Shown here in pieces: positions 39,610 to 47,451 of a DNA stretch of 64,000 nucleotides. The stretch covers positions 1,054,001 through 1,118,000 of the forward strand of contig CP082230.1 in assembly GCA_019856515.1 (NCBI GenBank), written 5' to 3'. Within the stretch, counting starts at the first letter, position 1, and every line of letters begins with the position of its first letter. This DNA comes from Prolixibacteraceae bacterium. Lineage in GTDB: Bacteria > Bacteroidota > Bacteroidia > Bacteroidales > Prolixibacteraceae. A model generated the notes under the pieces. It did no database searches and was not told where the DNA came from. It saw only the letters and a program-made list of their open reading frames with translations. A program made the position numbers and the translations under genes.

Positions 39610-39759
39610 ATTCTTAGTTTTATCTTCAGTTATTTCCGTTTAATTTCGGTATTTCAAACGAATAAACAAACATTATGATCCAAAAATAGATACAGGGGAT
39701 CGTCCAATAATTTAAGTTTCTGATTCAAAAACACAGTTCTCACTATAACAACATATTTT

Positions 39760-40293
39760 ATGGACAATAACCTTAATGAAACATTCCAAATCGAGATACG
39801 TCAAATCCATCATACCGACTATCCTCAACTTATCAAAATCTATCGTAGAGCAGAAAACATGAAATATATTCCTGAAACACTACATAGTAAAAGTGATAAA
39901 GTGTTAATCGAAAGATGGAAGAAATACCAAGAACACTACGATGATGGATTTGGAATATTCGCCATCGTTCTAAAGGACACACAAGAGGTAATAGGTGAAA
40001 TTGGTCTATTTATGACACAGACAGAGAAGCATTGTGCCGAATTAGGAATCATTATAGACTATAGCTATTGGAAAAAAGGAGTGGGAAAACATGCATGTGA
40101 CAAAATTTTCCATAAAGCGTACCTAGAATACGGTATACAAGTGATCATCGCACAGATGTTTGAACAAAATAGAGGTAGTATTGCATTAGTAGAGAAATTA
40201 GGATTTAAAAAAGAGTCATTTCAAAACCATACAGACGGCACAACATCATTTTGCTACAAGCGTAAACTATCATTATATGGAATCACAAAATAG
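39760..40293 (+). CDS. GNAT-family N-acetyltransferase (RimJ/RimL-like)
   Basis: 177 residues. The fold order is typical: IEIRQIHHTDYPQLIKIYRRAENMKYI, then GEIGLFM, AELGIIIDYSYWKKGVGKHAC (acetyl-CoA pyrophosphate loop in the form YWkkGvGk), then IIAQMFEQNRGSIALVEKLGFKKE. The last block, N..S..l.eklGF, is diagnostic of the Acetyltransf_3 (RimJ/L) subgroup that acetylates protein N-termini or small amines. The target is unknown. It stands alone, divergent from GH20 by 150 bases. Confidence 0.88.
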   Translation: MDNNLNETFQIEIRQIHHTDYPQLIKIYRRAENMKYIPETLHSKSDKVLIERWKKYQEHYDDGFGIFAIVLKDTQEVIGEIGLFMTQTEKHCAELGIIIDYSYWKKGVGKHACDKIFHKAYLEYGIQVIIAQMFEQNRGSIALVEKLGFKKESFQNHTDGTTSFCYKRKLSLYGITK

Positions 40294-40606
40294 ACTATCA
40301 TTAAGTAGATCTCATTGCGTATTTTTATCACATAAAGCATGAGAAACATCATAATATCATTTTCTGCATCCAAAACCCGTCTTTGTCATTCTAAAAGTCG
40401 AACAGAATAACATTTTTTGAAAGATCGAACATTCGTTCTAAATATTTGAATCGTAGGACTACAGGGAGGTATCAGTGTTACTCTTTCGTTAATTCAGAGA
40501 AAAAAATCCTTATTTAGAAGAAATTATTTATTCAAATTAAGTATAAATAAATAGATTTGCAATCGATTTTAAAAACTACATATATTTCAACTATATACTA
40601 CTTAAT
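40294..40606. other. Upstream region of pflB
   Basis: 313 bases with no gene. It holds a likely promoter element near the pflB start (40552-40559) and a small dyad GAACATTCGTTC around 40429-40440. No FNR-like TTGAT....ATCAA box is visible. Confidence 0.4.
40552..40559 (+). promoter_or_regulatory. Putative -7 element of the pflB promoter
   Basis: TAGATTTG matches TAnnTTTG, 47 bases before the pflB ATG. The -33 element is weak. Confidence 0.4.
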
Positions 40607-42832
40607 ATGTCTAATAGAGGATTTAAAAATGGAAATTGGAATGAGTCCATTGATGTTAGAAACTTTGTCGTTCAAAACATCACCCCATATGAAGGGGATG
40701 ACTCTTTTCTACTAGGACCTACTGACCGTACAGAACGTTTATGGGATGTATGTCGTGTTGCGCTAAAAGAAGAGCGTCAAAACAATGGTGTTAGAGCTAT
40801 TGACACTCAGATCGTTTCAACGATTAACTCTTTTGAAGCCGGTTATATCCAAAAAGAGGATGAGGTAATCGTAGGGCTTCAAACAGATATGCTTCTGAAA
40901 AGAGCCATGAAACCATACGGTGGTTACAATGTTGTAGAAAAGGCCGTTACGGAACATGGTCTGACTGTAGATCCTAAAGTTACAGAAACATTTACTAAGT
41001 ATGCTAAAACACACAATGATGGTGTTTTTGATGTATATACAAAAGAGATTCGCAAATTTAGATCATTAGGATTCCTTACTGGTCTTCCTGACAATTACGC
41101 ACGTGGTCGTGTTATTGGAGACTACAGACGTTTGGCTCTTTATGGTATTGATACATTGATCCAAGCGAAACAACAAGATATGGATGGCTTGGTTGGACCA
41201 ATGGACGATGCTCGTATTCGTGTTCGTGAAGAGGTGGCTGAGCAGATCAAAGCACTTCGCGAGATGATTGAGATGGGTAACCGTTACGGTCTAGAACTTA
41301 ACAGACCTGCGAATAATGCAAAAGAAGCTGTTCAATGGACATACATGGCATATCTTGCAGCAGTAAAAGAGCAAGATGGAGCAGCGATGTCTCTTGGAAA
41401 TGTATCCTCTTTCCTTGATATCTTTATTCAAAAAGATCTTGTAGCTGGAACCATTACAGAAGCAGATGCACAGGAGTACATTGACCAATTTGTAATGAAG
41501 CTTCGTATGGTTCGCCATCTAAGAATGGATGCTTATGAACAAATCTTTGCAGGCGACCCAACTTGGGTAACAGAGTCTATTGGAGGTATGCTTGCTGACG
41601 GAAGAACAAAAGTAACAAAAACGTCTTTCCGCTTCCTTCAAACACTATATAACCTAGGGCCATCACCGGAACCAAATATTACAATTCTTTGGTCACAAAG
41701 CCTTCCTGAAGGATTCAAAAGATTCTGTTCTAAAGTATCAATCGACACTTCATCTATTCAATATGAAAATGATGATCTAATGCGTGAGAATCGTTGTTCT
41801 GATGATTATGGTATCGCATGTTGTGTCTCTTTCCAAGAGATTGGAAAACAGATTCAATTCTTTGGAGCACGTACCAACCTAGCTAAGACATTACTTCTTG
41901 CTATTAATGGTGGTCGTTGTGAGAATACAAACACAATGATGGTACCAGGAATCAAAGAACTCGACGGAGAATATCTTGATTACGACCAAGTAGTAGAAAA
42001 CTTTAAGATTGCCATGCACTCAGTTGCTCGTGTATATAATGAGTCGATGAACATCATCCACTACATGCACGATAAATACTACTATGAAAAAGGACAAATG
42101 TCACTAGTGGACACCAATCCTAAGATCAATATCGCTTATGGTATTGCTGGATTATCTATTGTTGCCGATTCTCTTTCTGCAATTAAGCATACAAAAGTTA
42201 AACCTATCCGTAACGATGATGGTCTTACTGTAGATTTCTCGATCGAAGGTGAGTTCCCTAAATACGGTAACGATGATGATCGTGTTGACGATATCGCAAG
42301 AAAAGTGGTTAATCACTTCAACAACGAATTGAAAGCACTTAAAGTATATAAAGATGCAGACCCTACATTATCCGTATTAACTATCACATCAAACGTAGTT
42401 TACGGTAAAAAAACAGGAGCAACTCCTGATGGACGTGGTGCTGGTGTACCTTTTGCTCCAGGAGCAAATCCAATGCACGGTAGAGATACACACGGTGCAA
42501 TTGCATCTCTTAACTCTGTAGCAAAAATTGACTATAAAGATTCTCAAGATGGTATCTCAAATACATTTAGTATTGTTCCTAAATCTCTTGGAGCAGAAAG
42601 AGAAGATCGTGTTATCAATCTTGTAGCAACTCTTGACGGTTACTTTGGTCGTAAGGCACACCACCTTAATGTCAATGTTCTTAATAGAGAAACACTTCTT
42701 GATGCGATGGAGAATCCAGAAGAGTATCCACAACTTACTATCCGAGTTTCTGGTTATGCAGTTAACTTTACACGCTTATCAAGAGAGCAGCAACAAGAGG
42801 TTATCTCTCGTTCGTTCCACGATAAAATGTAA
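40607..42832 (+). CDS. pflB: Formate C-acetyltransferase (pyruvate formate-lyase)
   Basis: 741 residues, the usual PflB length. It converts pyruvate and CoA to acetyl-CoA and formate in the cytoplasm, without oxygen. The two active-site cysteines are C405-C406 in GIACCVSFQ. The glycyl-radical residue is G716 in [10 protein letters not shown] near the C-terminus. The substrate pocket motif [17 protein letters not shown] is intact. The activating enzyme gene follows after a hairpin. Codon use is noticeably cleaner (GGT, CGT, AAC) than in the neighbours, as expected for a highly expressed gene. With no oxygen-tolerant pyruvate dehydrogenase in view, this supports a fermentative life style. Confidence 0.97.
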   Translation: MSNRGFKNGNWNESIDVRNFVVQNITPYEGDDSFLLGPTDRTERLWDVCRVALKEERQNNGVRAIDTQIVSTINSFEAGYIQKEDEVIVGLQTDMLLKRAMKPYGGYNVVEKAVTEHGLTVDPKVTETFTKYAKTHNDGVFDVYTKEIRKFRSLGFLTGLPDNYARGRVIGDYRRLALYGIDTLIQAKQQDMDGLVGPMDDARIRVREEVAEQIKALREMIEMGNRYGLELNRPANNAKEAVQWTYMAYLAAVKEQDGAAMSLGNVSSFLDIFIQKDLVAGTITEADAQEYIDQFVMKLRMVRHLRMDAYEQIFAGDPTWVTESIGGMLADGRTKVTKTSFRFLQTLYNLGPSPEPNITILWSQSLPEGFKRFCSKVSIDTSSIQYENDDLMRENRCSDDYGIACCVSFQEIGKQIQFFGARTNLAKTLLLAINGGRCENTNTMMVPGIKELDGEYLDYDQVVENFKIAMHSVARVYNESMNIIHYMHDKYYYEKGQMSLVDTNPKINIAYGIAGLSIVADSLSAIKHTKVKPIRNDDGLTVDFSIEGEFPKYGNDDDRVDDIARKVVNHFNNELKALKVYKDADPTLSVLTITSNVVYGKKTGATPDGRGAGVPFAPGANPMHGRDTHGAIASLNSVAKIDYKDSQDGISNTFSIVPKSLGAEREDRVINLVATLDGYFGRKAHHLNVNVLNRETLLDAMENPEEYPQLTIRVSGYAVNFTRLSREQQQEVISRSFHDKM

Positions 42833-42869
42833 AATACTATAAGATATTCTTAAGTAGACAAATATCATG

Positions 42870-42911
42870 AAGAGAGCCAACCTTAAATAGCTTTAAGGAT
42901 ATGGCTCTCTT
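42870..42911 (+). terminator. Hairpin between pflB and pflA
   Basis: AAGAGAGCCA (42870-42879) pairs with TGGCTCTCTT (42902-42911), with an inner CCTTAAA/TTTAAGG stem and a short loop. It looks like a pflB terminator or attenuator. It overlaps the upstream in-frame ATG at 42901, which argues against that start for pflA. Confidence 0.75.
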
Positions 42912-42926
42912 TACTAATTTTGGACC

Positions 42927-42934
42927 TATCTTTG
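42927..42934 (+). promoter_or_regulatory. Putative -7 element of a pflA promoter
   Basis: TATCTTTG matches TAnnTTTG, 20 bases before the preferred ATG at 42955. A second match, TAATTTTG, lies at 42915-42922. This would allow pflA expression separate from pflB. Confidence 0.35.
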
Positions 42935-42954
42935 TAAAAAATACAATTAAATAT

Positions 42955-43692
42955 ATGGAGTCTTTATCGGTACATTCAATAGAAAGTTTCGGAACACATG
43001 ATGGACCAGGTGTACGCATGATTATTTTCACCCAGGGGTGTAAGTTTAAATGTCTATACTGCCATAATCCAGACACCATACCCATGGATAAAGGGACTAA
43101 ATATGATCTAGAAGATTTAGTTCGTCGTGCTGTAAATATGAAAGGTTATTTTGGCAAACTCGGAGGAGTCACGATTTCTGGAGGAGAGCCTCTTATCCAC
43201 AGCAAAGATCTTATCCCTCTATTTAAAAGATTTAAAGAGGAAGGGATAAACACCAATATTGATACAAACGGAAGAGTACTCAATGCTCACACCAAAGAAC
43301 TTATTGACAAATATGCAGATCTTGTAATGCTTGATATTAAACATATCAATAACGAATGGCATAAAAAGATTACAGGAGGCCATGAAGTAACATATCCACT
43401 TAGATTTGCAGCACATCGAGAGTCCTCTGGAAAGCCGATGTGGATTCGTTATGTTTTAGTTCCAGGTTGGACCGATCAACCGGAATACTTGCACCAATTA
43501 GGAGAGCATTTCAAAGACTATAAAACTATTGAGAAAATCGAGATTCAACCCTATCATCAACTAGGAGTTCATAAATGGGAATCCTTAGGATGGGAATATG
43601 AATTGAAGGATGTCCAAGAAAATAGTGATGAACAACTGCAAAAAGCAAAAGAAATATTATCTCAATATTTTAAAGAAGTAAAAGTCAATTGA
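42955..43692 (+). CDS. pflA: Pyruvate formate-lyase activating enzyme (radical SAM)
   Basis: About 245 residues from the chosen start. The radical-SAM cluster motif CxxxCxxC is in GCKFKCLYCHNPDT, and the GGE motif in TISGGEPL binds S-adenosylmethionine. The N-terminus ESLSVHSIESFGTHDGPGVR aligns with the start of known PflA proteins. An ATG 18 codons upstream (42901) lies inside the pflB-pflA hairpin and would add a tail without counterpart, so I place the start at 42955. The enzyme makes the glycyl radical on PflB and requires anaerobic conditions. It lies 122 bases after pflB. Confidence 0.94.
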   Translation: MESLSVHSIESFGTHDGPGVRMIIFTQGCKFKCLYCHNPDTIPMDKGTKYDLEDLVRRAVNMKGYFGKLGGVTISGGEPLIHSKDLIPLFKRFKEEGINTNIDTNGRVLNAHTKELIDKYADLVMLDIKHINNEWHKKITGGHEVTYPLRFAAHRESSGKPMWIRYVLVPGWTDQPEYLHQLGEHFKDYKTIEKIEIQPYHQLGVHKWESLGWEYELKDVQENSDEQLQKAKEILSQYFKEVKVN

Positions 43693-43699
43693 TTTTCAC

Positions 43700-43760
43700 T
43701 AGATGTTTGATAGAAAATAAACAAAATTGCTTGAAGCACTGTTAATCTATCAAACATCTA
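43700..43760. repeat. Perfect 14-bp inverted repeat ahead of the alpha/beta-hydrolase gene
   Basis: TAGATGTTTGATAG (43700-43713) and CTATCAAACATCTA (43747-43760) are perfect complements separated by 33 bases. The right arm ends 6 bases before the ATG of the next gene, where a ribosome would bind. No T run follows, so it is not an ordinary terminator. Confidence 0.6.
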
Positions 43761-43766
43761 TATATA

Positions 43767-44720
43767 ATGAAAAAGCTTTCTACCCTTTTATCGATCTTCC
43801 TAATTTGTACTTCCACATACTCTGTTGTGGCTAGTGATACTGTTCTTGATCAGGAAGTTGTTGTTTCTTCGAAACAAATGAAGATCTATGGATCATTAAT
43901 GACACCCAAAGAACAAACGAAGATTGCGGCTTTGATCATTGCTGGATCTGGACCAACAGACCGAAATGGCAACTCTAAATTCACACAAACCAATTGTCTA
44001 CTCCAGCTTGCACAATCTCTAGCAGATCATAATATTGCATCACTTCGTTATGACAAAAGAGGAATTGGGAGAAGTACTTTTAACCTAGTTGATGAGAACC
44101 TTTTAAGATTCGACCAATTTGTTGATGACGCCGTAGCTTGCATACAATATCTAAAGAAAAAGAAATTCACACACATTATTGTCATTGGTCATAGCCAAGG
44201 AGCTCTGATAGGAACGCTTGCAATTCAAAAAGAAGAAGCCTCATCATTAATCTCATTATGTGGTCCAGGCAAACCCGGGGATAAAATTATTGAAGAACAG
44301 CTTCGATCAATGCCACAACAAGATCTAACCAATCAAGCAATTCCAATTCTTAACCTATTACAATCAGGTCAAAAAGCTTCAAATATCCCAATACCACTAA
44401 GAGCTATCTTTAGACCCTCAGTACAACCATTCTTAATATCATGGTTTCAATATGACCCTTGTGAAGAGATCAAAAAAGTTTCCATCCCTATTCTGATTAT
44501 TGCAGGAAAACAAGACCTGCAAATTCCATTATATGATGCAAAGTTACTTCATAAAGCAAATAAAACATCAAAACTTGTGATTATCAACAAGATGAACCAT
44601 GTATTAAAAGAGGTAGGAAATGATATTAAAGAAAATAGAGCATCGTATAGTGACCCACTACTTCCTATTTCAAAAGAGTTAATCGAAAAGATAGATCAAT
44701 TTGTTAATCACAATCCATAA
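43767..44720 (+). CDS. Exported alpha/beta-hydrolase (esterase/lipase-like)
   Basis: 317 residues with a signal peptide (about 1-22, ...SVVAS). The nucleophile elbow is GHSQG (S143), the oxyanion region is in IAGSGPTDRNGN, and the conserved strand-loop LRYDKRGIGRS precedes it. D in AGKQDLQIP and H in MNHVLKEV complete a plausible triad. This is the subgroup of exported acyl-ester or peptidase-like hydrolases (often annotated S9/YqiA-like) of unknown substrate. It follows pflA by 74 bases, but the intervening perfect inverted repeat and unrelated function suggest independent control. Confidence 0.85.
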   Translation: MKKLSTLLSIFLICTSTYSVVASDTVLDQEVVVSSKQMKIYGSLMTPKEQTKIAALIIAGSGPTDRNGNSKFTQTNCLLQLAQSLADHNIASLRYDKRGIGRSTFNLVDENLLRFDQFVDDAVACIQYLKKKKFTHIIVIGHSQGALIGTLAIQKEEASSLISLCGPGKPGDKIIEEQLRSMPQQDLTNQAIPILNLLQSGQKASNIPIPLRAIFRPSVQPFLISWFQYDPCEEIKKVSIPILIIAGKQDLQIPLYDAKLLHKANKTSKLVIINKMNHVLKEVGNDIKENRASYSDPLLPISKELIEKIDQFVNHNP

Positions 44721-44995
44721 TCGTTCATTGATACTCACACAATAAATTAATGGATAATTTTCTCCATGAAGTACTTGGTGACAAATATGGACCCATATAT
44801 TTTAACTTAAGAAAGATGCACTTTTTTGAGTTAAATATCTATTGAATTAAGTAATACAGAGATGACACTCACCCAATAATCTAGGAGAATAGATTTATGA
44901 ATGGATATTCATACATAAGTTGACAGTAGAATAAAAATTAGTCTTAAGATATTATCAACATAGAATATTCATCTATTTAACATTTTTGATGAATC

Positions 44996-45028
44996 AAGTA
45001 TCAACGAAGTATCCTTGAAGTATCAACA
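44996..45028. repeat. Three tandem 11-bp units
   Basis: AAGTATCAACG, AAGTATCCTTG and AAGTATCAACA follow one another without spacing. Unit length and the leading AAG match the tandem repeat at 31419. The adjacent ATTCATCTATTT (44968-44979) resembles ATTCATCGATTT beside that one. Confidence 0.65.
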
Positions 45029-45251
45029 AACTACGGAGGAATCCTATGGTAAACCACTGGCTTTTGTACATTTTGCCCTCAAGAACCATTATATAAAAGG
45101 AGGGAGTGTAAATTAAACTCTGTCTGAGTTATTTTTCATACTGTTTTTAAATCCCAGTAATTGCATATTTGAAACTTTCATTCAATTAAACAGGGACAAT
45201 GAGTTTAAAAGCTATTTTAACATCTTCTTTTGAACATGTACTATACGAATT

Positions 45252-45295
45252 AGCTCCTACTACTGTTTACAATGATGTGTACAGCAATAGGAGCT
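45252..45295. terminator. Hairpin at the end of the adenine-deaminase-type gene
   Basis: AGCTCCTA (45252-45259) pairs with TAGGAGCT (45288-45295), and an inner CTGT-TAC/GTACAG pairing extends it. No clear T run follows on the minus strand, so termination is only likely. Confidence 0.4.
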
Positions 45296-45318
45296 TAACT
45301 TTAAGTCATAAAATGTCT

Positions 45319-46329
45319 TTATGAACTATATTCCTCGATGAAAGCATCAATTTTTTTGTGATAGGACTCTCTCACCTTTTCTGTTATAAATGATGCATCA
45401 AAACTATTTCTCGCAAGCTGTATGATTTGCTCTTTAGTGAGATTTAAAGCATTACTAAGCTGCATGTAGTTTTCAGAAAGGTAACCACCAAAATAGGCAG
45501 GATCATCAGAATTGATAGTTACACGTATTCCTCGTTCCATAAGCTCTAGCAAAGGATGCTCTGAAAGATCAGAGACGACCTTTAAACTTAAATTAGATAA
45601 AGGACACATTGTAAGGGCTAAGTCAGAACGATGGATCTCAGCCATCAATTCAACATCTTCTACACATCTATTCCCATGGTCAATACGATCGACTTTCAAC
45701 AACTCAATTGCTTCCCAAACATAAGCAGAAGGGCCTTCCTCTCCTGCATGTGCTACAACTTTAAGGCCTGATTCTCTAACCTTAGAAAAGACATGATCAA
45801 ATTTTGTCGGAGGATTTCCTTTTTCTGAACTATCTAAACCTATTGCTCCAAATAATGGGATAAACTCTTGAAGCTGTTCCCAAGTAACTAAAGCTTCCGC
45901 TTCACTTAGATGTCGTAAAAAACTCGGAATTAGAACATAGCTAATATCTAACCACTTCTGACCATCTTCTAACGCGTGATGTATTCCTTTTACGACAGCC
46001 TCCATCTTAACTCCTCTTTCCGTATGGGTTTGCGGATCAAAGAATAGTTCTACATGTACGACCCCATCTTGATGTACTCTTTTAAGATAGGCCATCGTTA
46101 AATCATAAAAATCTCTCTCATGCAATAGTACAGCAGCACCGGCATAATACAAATCTAAAAAGTCTTGAAGGTTGTTAAAATTATATGCAGATCGCAATGC
46201 TTCAACATTATCATACTTTAGATTGACCCCATTCCTTTGGGCTAGAGCAAACATAAGCTCTGGTTCAAGGGTCCCTTCGATATGCAGATGTAATTCCGCT
46301 TTGGGTAATTTTTGAATAAAGTAATTCAT
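45319..46329 (-). CDS. Adenine deaminase of the adenosine-deaminase family
   Basis: 336 residues. Metal ligands are in ELHLHIEGTLEP (HxH), VAHAGEEGP and the Asp pair in TINSDDPAYFGGYL; the catalytic glutamate is in AGEEG. The blocks GLDSSEKGNPPTKF, RIDHGNRCVED and LTMCPLSNLSLKVV fit the adenine aminohydrolase branch (Aah1/bacterial ADE type) better than true adenosine deaminase. It converts adenine to hypoxanthine and ammonia for purine salvage. It is a single gene, followed upstream on the same strand by the unrelated epimerase. Adenosine as substrate remains possible. Confidence 0.85.
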   Translation of the reverse strand: MNYFIQKLPKAELHLHIEGTLEPELMFALAQRNGVNLKYDNVEALRSAYNFNNLQDFLDLYYAGAAVLLHERDFYDLTMAYLKRVHQDGVVHVELFFDPQTHTERGVKMEAVVKGIHHALEDGQKWLDISYVLIPSFLRHLSEAEALVTWEQLQEFIPLFGAIGLDSSEKGNPPTKFDHVFSKVRESGLKVVAHAGEEGPSAYVWEAIELLKVDRIDHGNRCVEDVELMAEIHRSDLALTMCPLSNLSLKVVSDLSEHPLLELMERGIRVTINSDDPAYFGGYLSENYMQLSNALNLTKEQIIQLARNSFDASFITEKVRESYHKKIDAFIEEYSS

Positions 46330-46425
46330 CTGTCGTTTTTAGATTAAAAAAAATATTGGATAGGACAGCAAAAATGCACTTTTATCTCATTATAACCATA
46401 AAAACTATATATGAAAAATGTCATC

Positions 46426-47295
46426 TTACAATTTGTTTACATAGGAAGCTAATGTTGGGTAGAGATATACAAATCCAGTGTTCTCCCACTTGGACACATC
46501 CATATATGCTAGATCTGTTATAATAGAGACACCTTCCCCCATAGCCAAAGTCAATGGAAGTTTTGGAGCAGTAATTCTCAATCGCTGACCATATCTCTCT
46601 TTTAATTGATCTAACACATCCTCTTGTGAAATATATTCAGGCAAAGCTATATTATAAACACCTCTTATTGTTTCATGACTCAAAGCCCATTGATAGGAAC
46701 GAATCAAATCTTCTAACGGAATCATTGGGTATGGTAACGATGGGTCAATCGAAGCCATAAGAATTCCGCGTTGACCTAACCTAGCCATCATTGAAAAAGC
46801 ACCATAACTCGGATCAGCAACCATAGATAATCGGAATATAACGGTTCGTATAGATGGATCAGCAGGATACATCGCTTCGTGCTCCCAAGCCCTTCCTAAT
46901 TTCTGAAGAAACCGATCCCCTTCAATTCCTTCATCCTCTTTAAATGGACCTCCAGGTGAATAAATTCCAACTGCAGACGTAGATATAAATACTCTATTTT
47001 TTTCATCTTGCAAAGCAATTCTATTTAAAGAAGCTCTTATATTCCGTGTTGTTTCAATACGGCTACTCCATAACGTTTGTTTATACTGACTACTCCATCT
47101 TTTTGCGACAGAGGCTCCGCTGAGATGAATCACAGCATCACACTCACGGAGTGTTTGATCTAAGTTTTTGGGATTATACAATATATCTTCTCTTTTTAAT
47201 CGAATAATTTGATAATCTGACTTCAGCTCTTTACATAAATGTTTTCCCACAAATCCAGATGCACCCGAAATTCCAATAGTTTTTTGTTTCATCAT
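46426..47295 (-). CDS. TIGR01777-family SDR epimerase (YfcH/SulA-like)
   Basis: 289 residues. The N-terminal nucleotide site GISGASGFVGKHL is the GxxGxxG motif of an extended SDR. The segments DAVIHLSGASVAKRWSSQYK, FISTSAVGIYSPGG and YNIALPEYISQEDVLDQL are typical of the TIGR01777 (DUF1731-containing) group. The natural substrate of these nucleotide-sugar-epimerase-like enzymes is not established. It is divergent from the PBP gene by about 117-156 bases. The tandem position with the adenine-deaminase-type gene (96-base gap) is probably coincidental. Confidence 0.87.
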   Translation of the reverse strand: MMKQKTIGISGASGFVGKHLCKELKSDYQIIRLKREDILYNPKNLDQTLRECDAVIHLSGASVAKRWSSQYKQTLWSSRIETTRNIRASLNRIALQDEKNRVFISTSAVGIYSPGGPFKEDEGIEGDRFLQKLGRAWEHEAMYPADPSIRTVIFRLSMVADPSYGAFSMMARLGQRGILMASIDPSLPYPMIPLEDLIRSYQWALSHETIRGVYNIALPEYISQEDVLDQLKERYGQRLRITAPKLPLTLAMGEGVSIITDLAYMDVSKWENTGFVYLYPTLASYVNKL

Positions 47296-47451
47296 CCTAT
47301 TTTTTCTTTATTTTATTAGATTAAAACAATCGATGGGTTTATTATGTTCGACATTTATACCTTTTCCACTTTACATATCTACACTTTTTTTTAACTTCGT
47401 ATTGGTCAATTATTGTCCTCAAATAAGAATCGTATTCAATTCTCAAATCCT

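Larger units (their letters stand above)
44721..45318. other. 598-base non-coding region between convergent genes
   Basis: There is no supported gene. It holds an 11-bp tandem repeat (44996-45028) and a hairpin close to the adenine-deaminase-type gene end (45252-45295). The rest is AT-rich without visible structure. Confidence 0.45.

Noticed and set aside
40429..40440. FNR-type site upstream of pflB
   Set aside because: The dyad GAACATTCGTTC does not fit the TTGAT....ATCAA pattern and is short enough to be chance.
42901..42954. N-terminal extension of PflA from the ATG at 42901
   Set aside because: It overlaps the arm of a strong hairpin and has no counterpart in PflA proteins.
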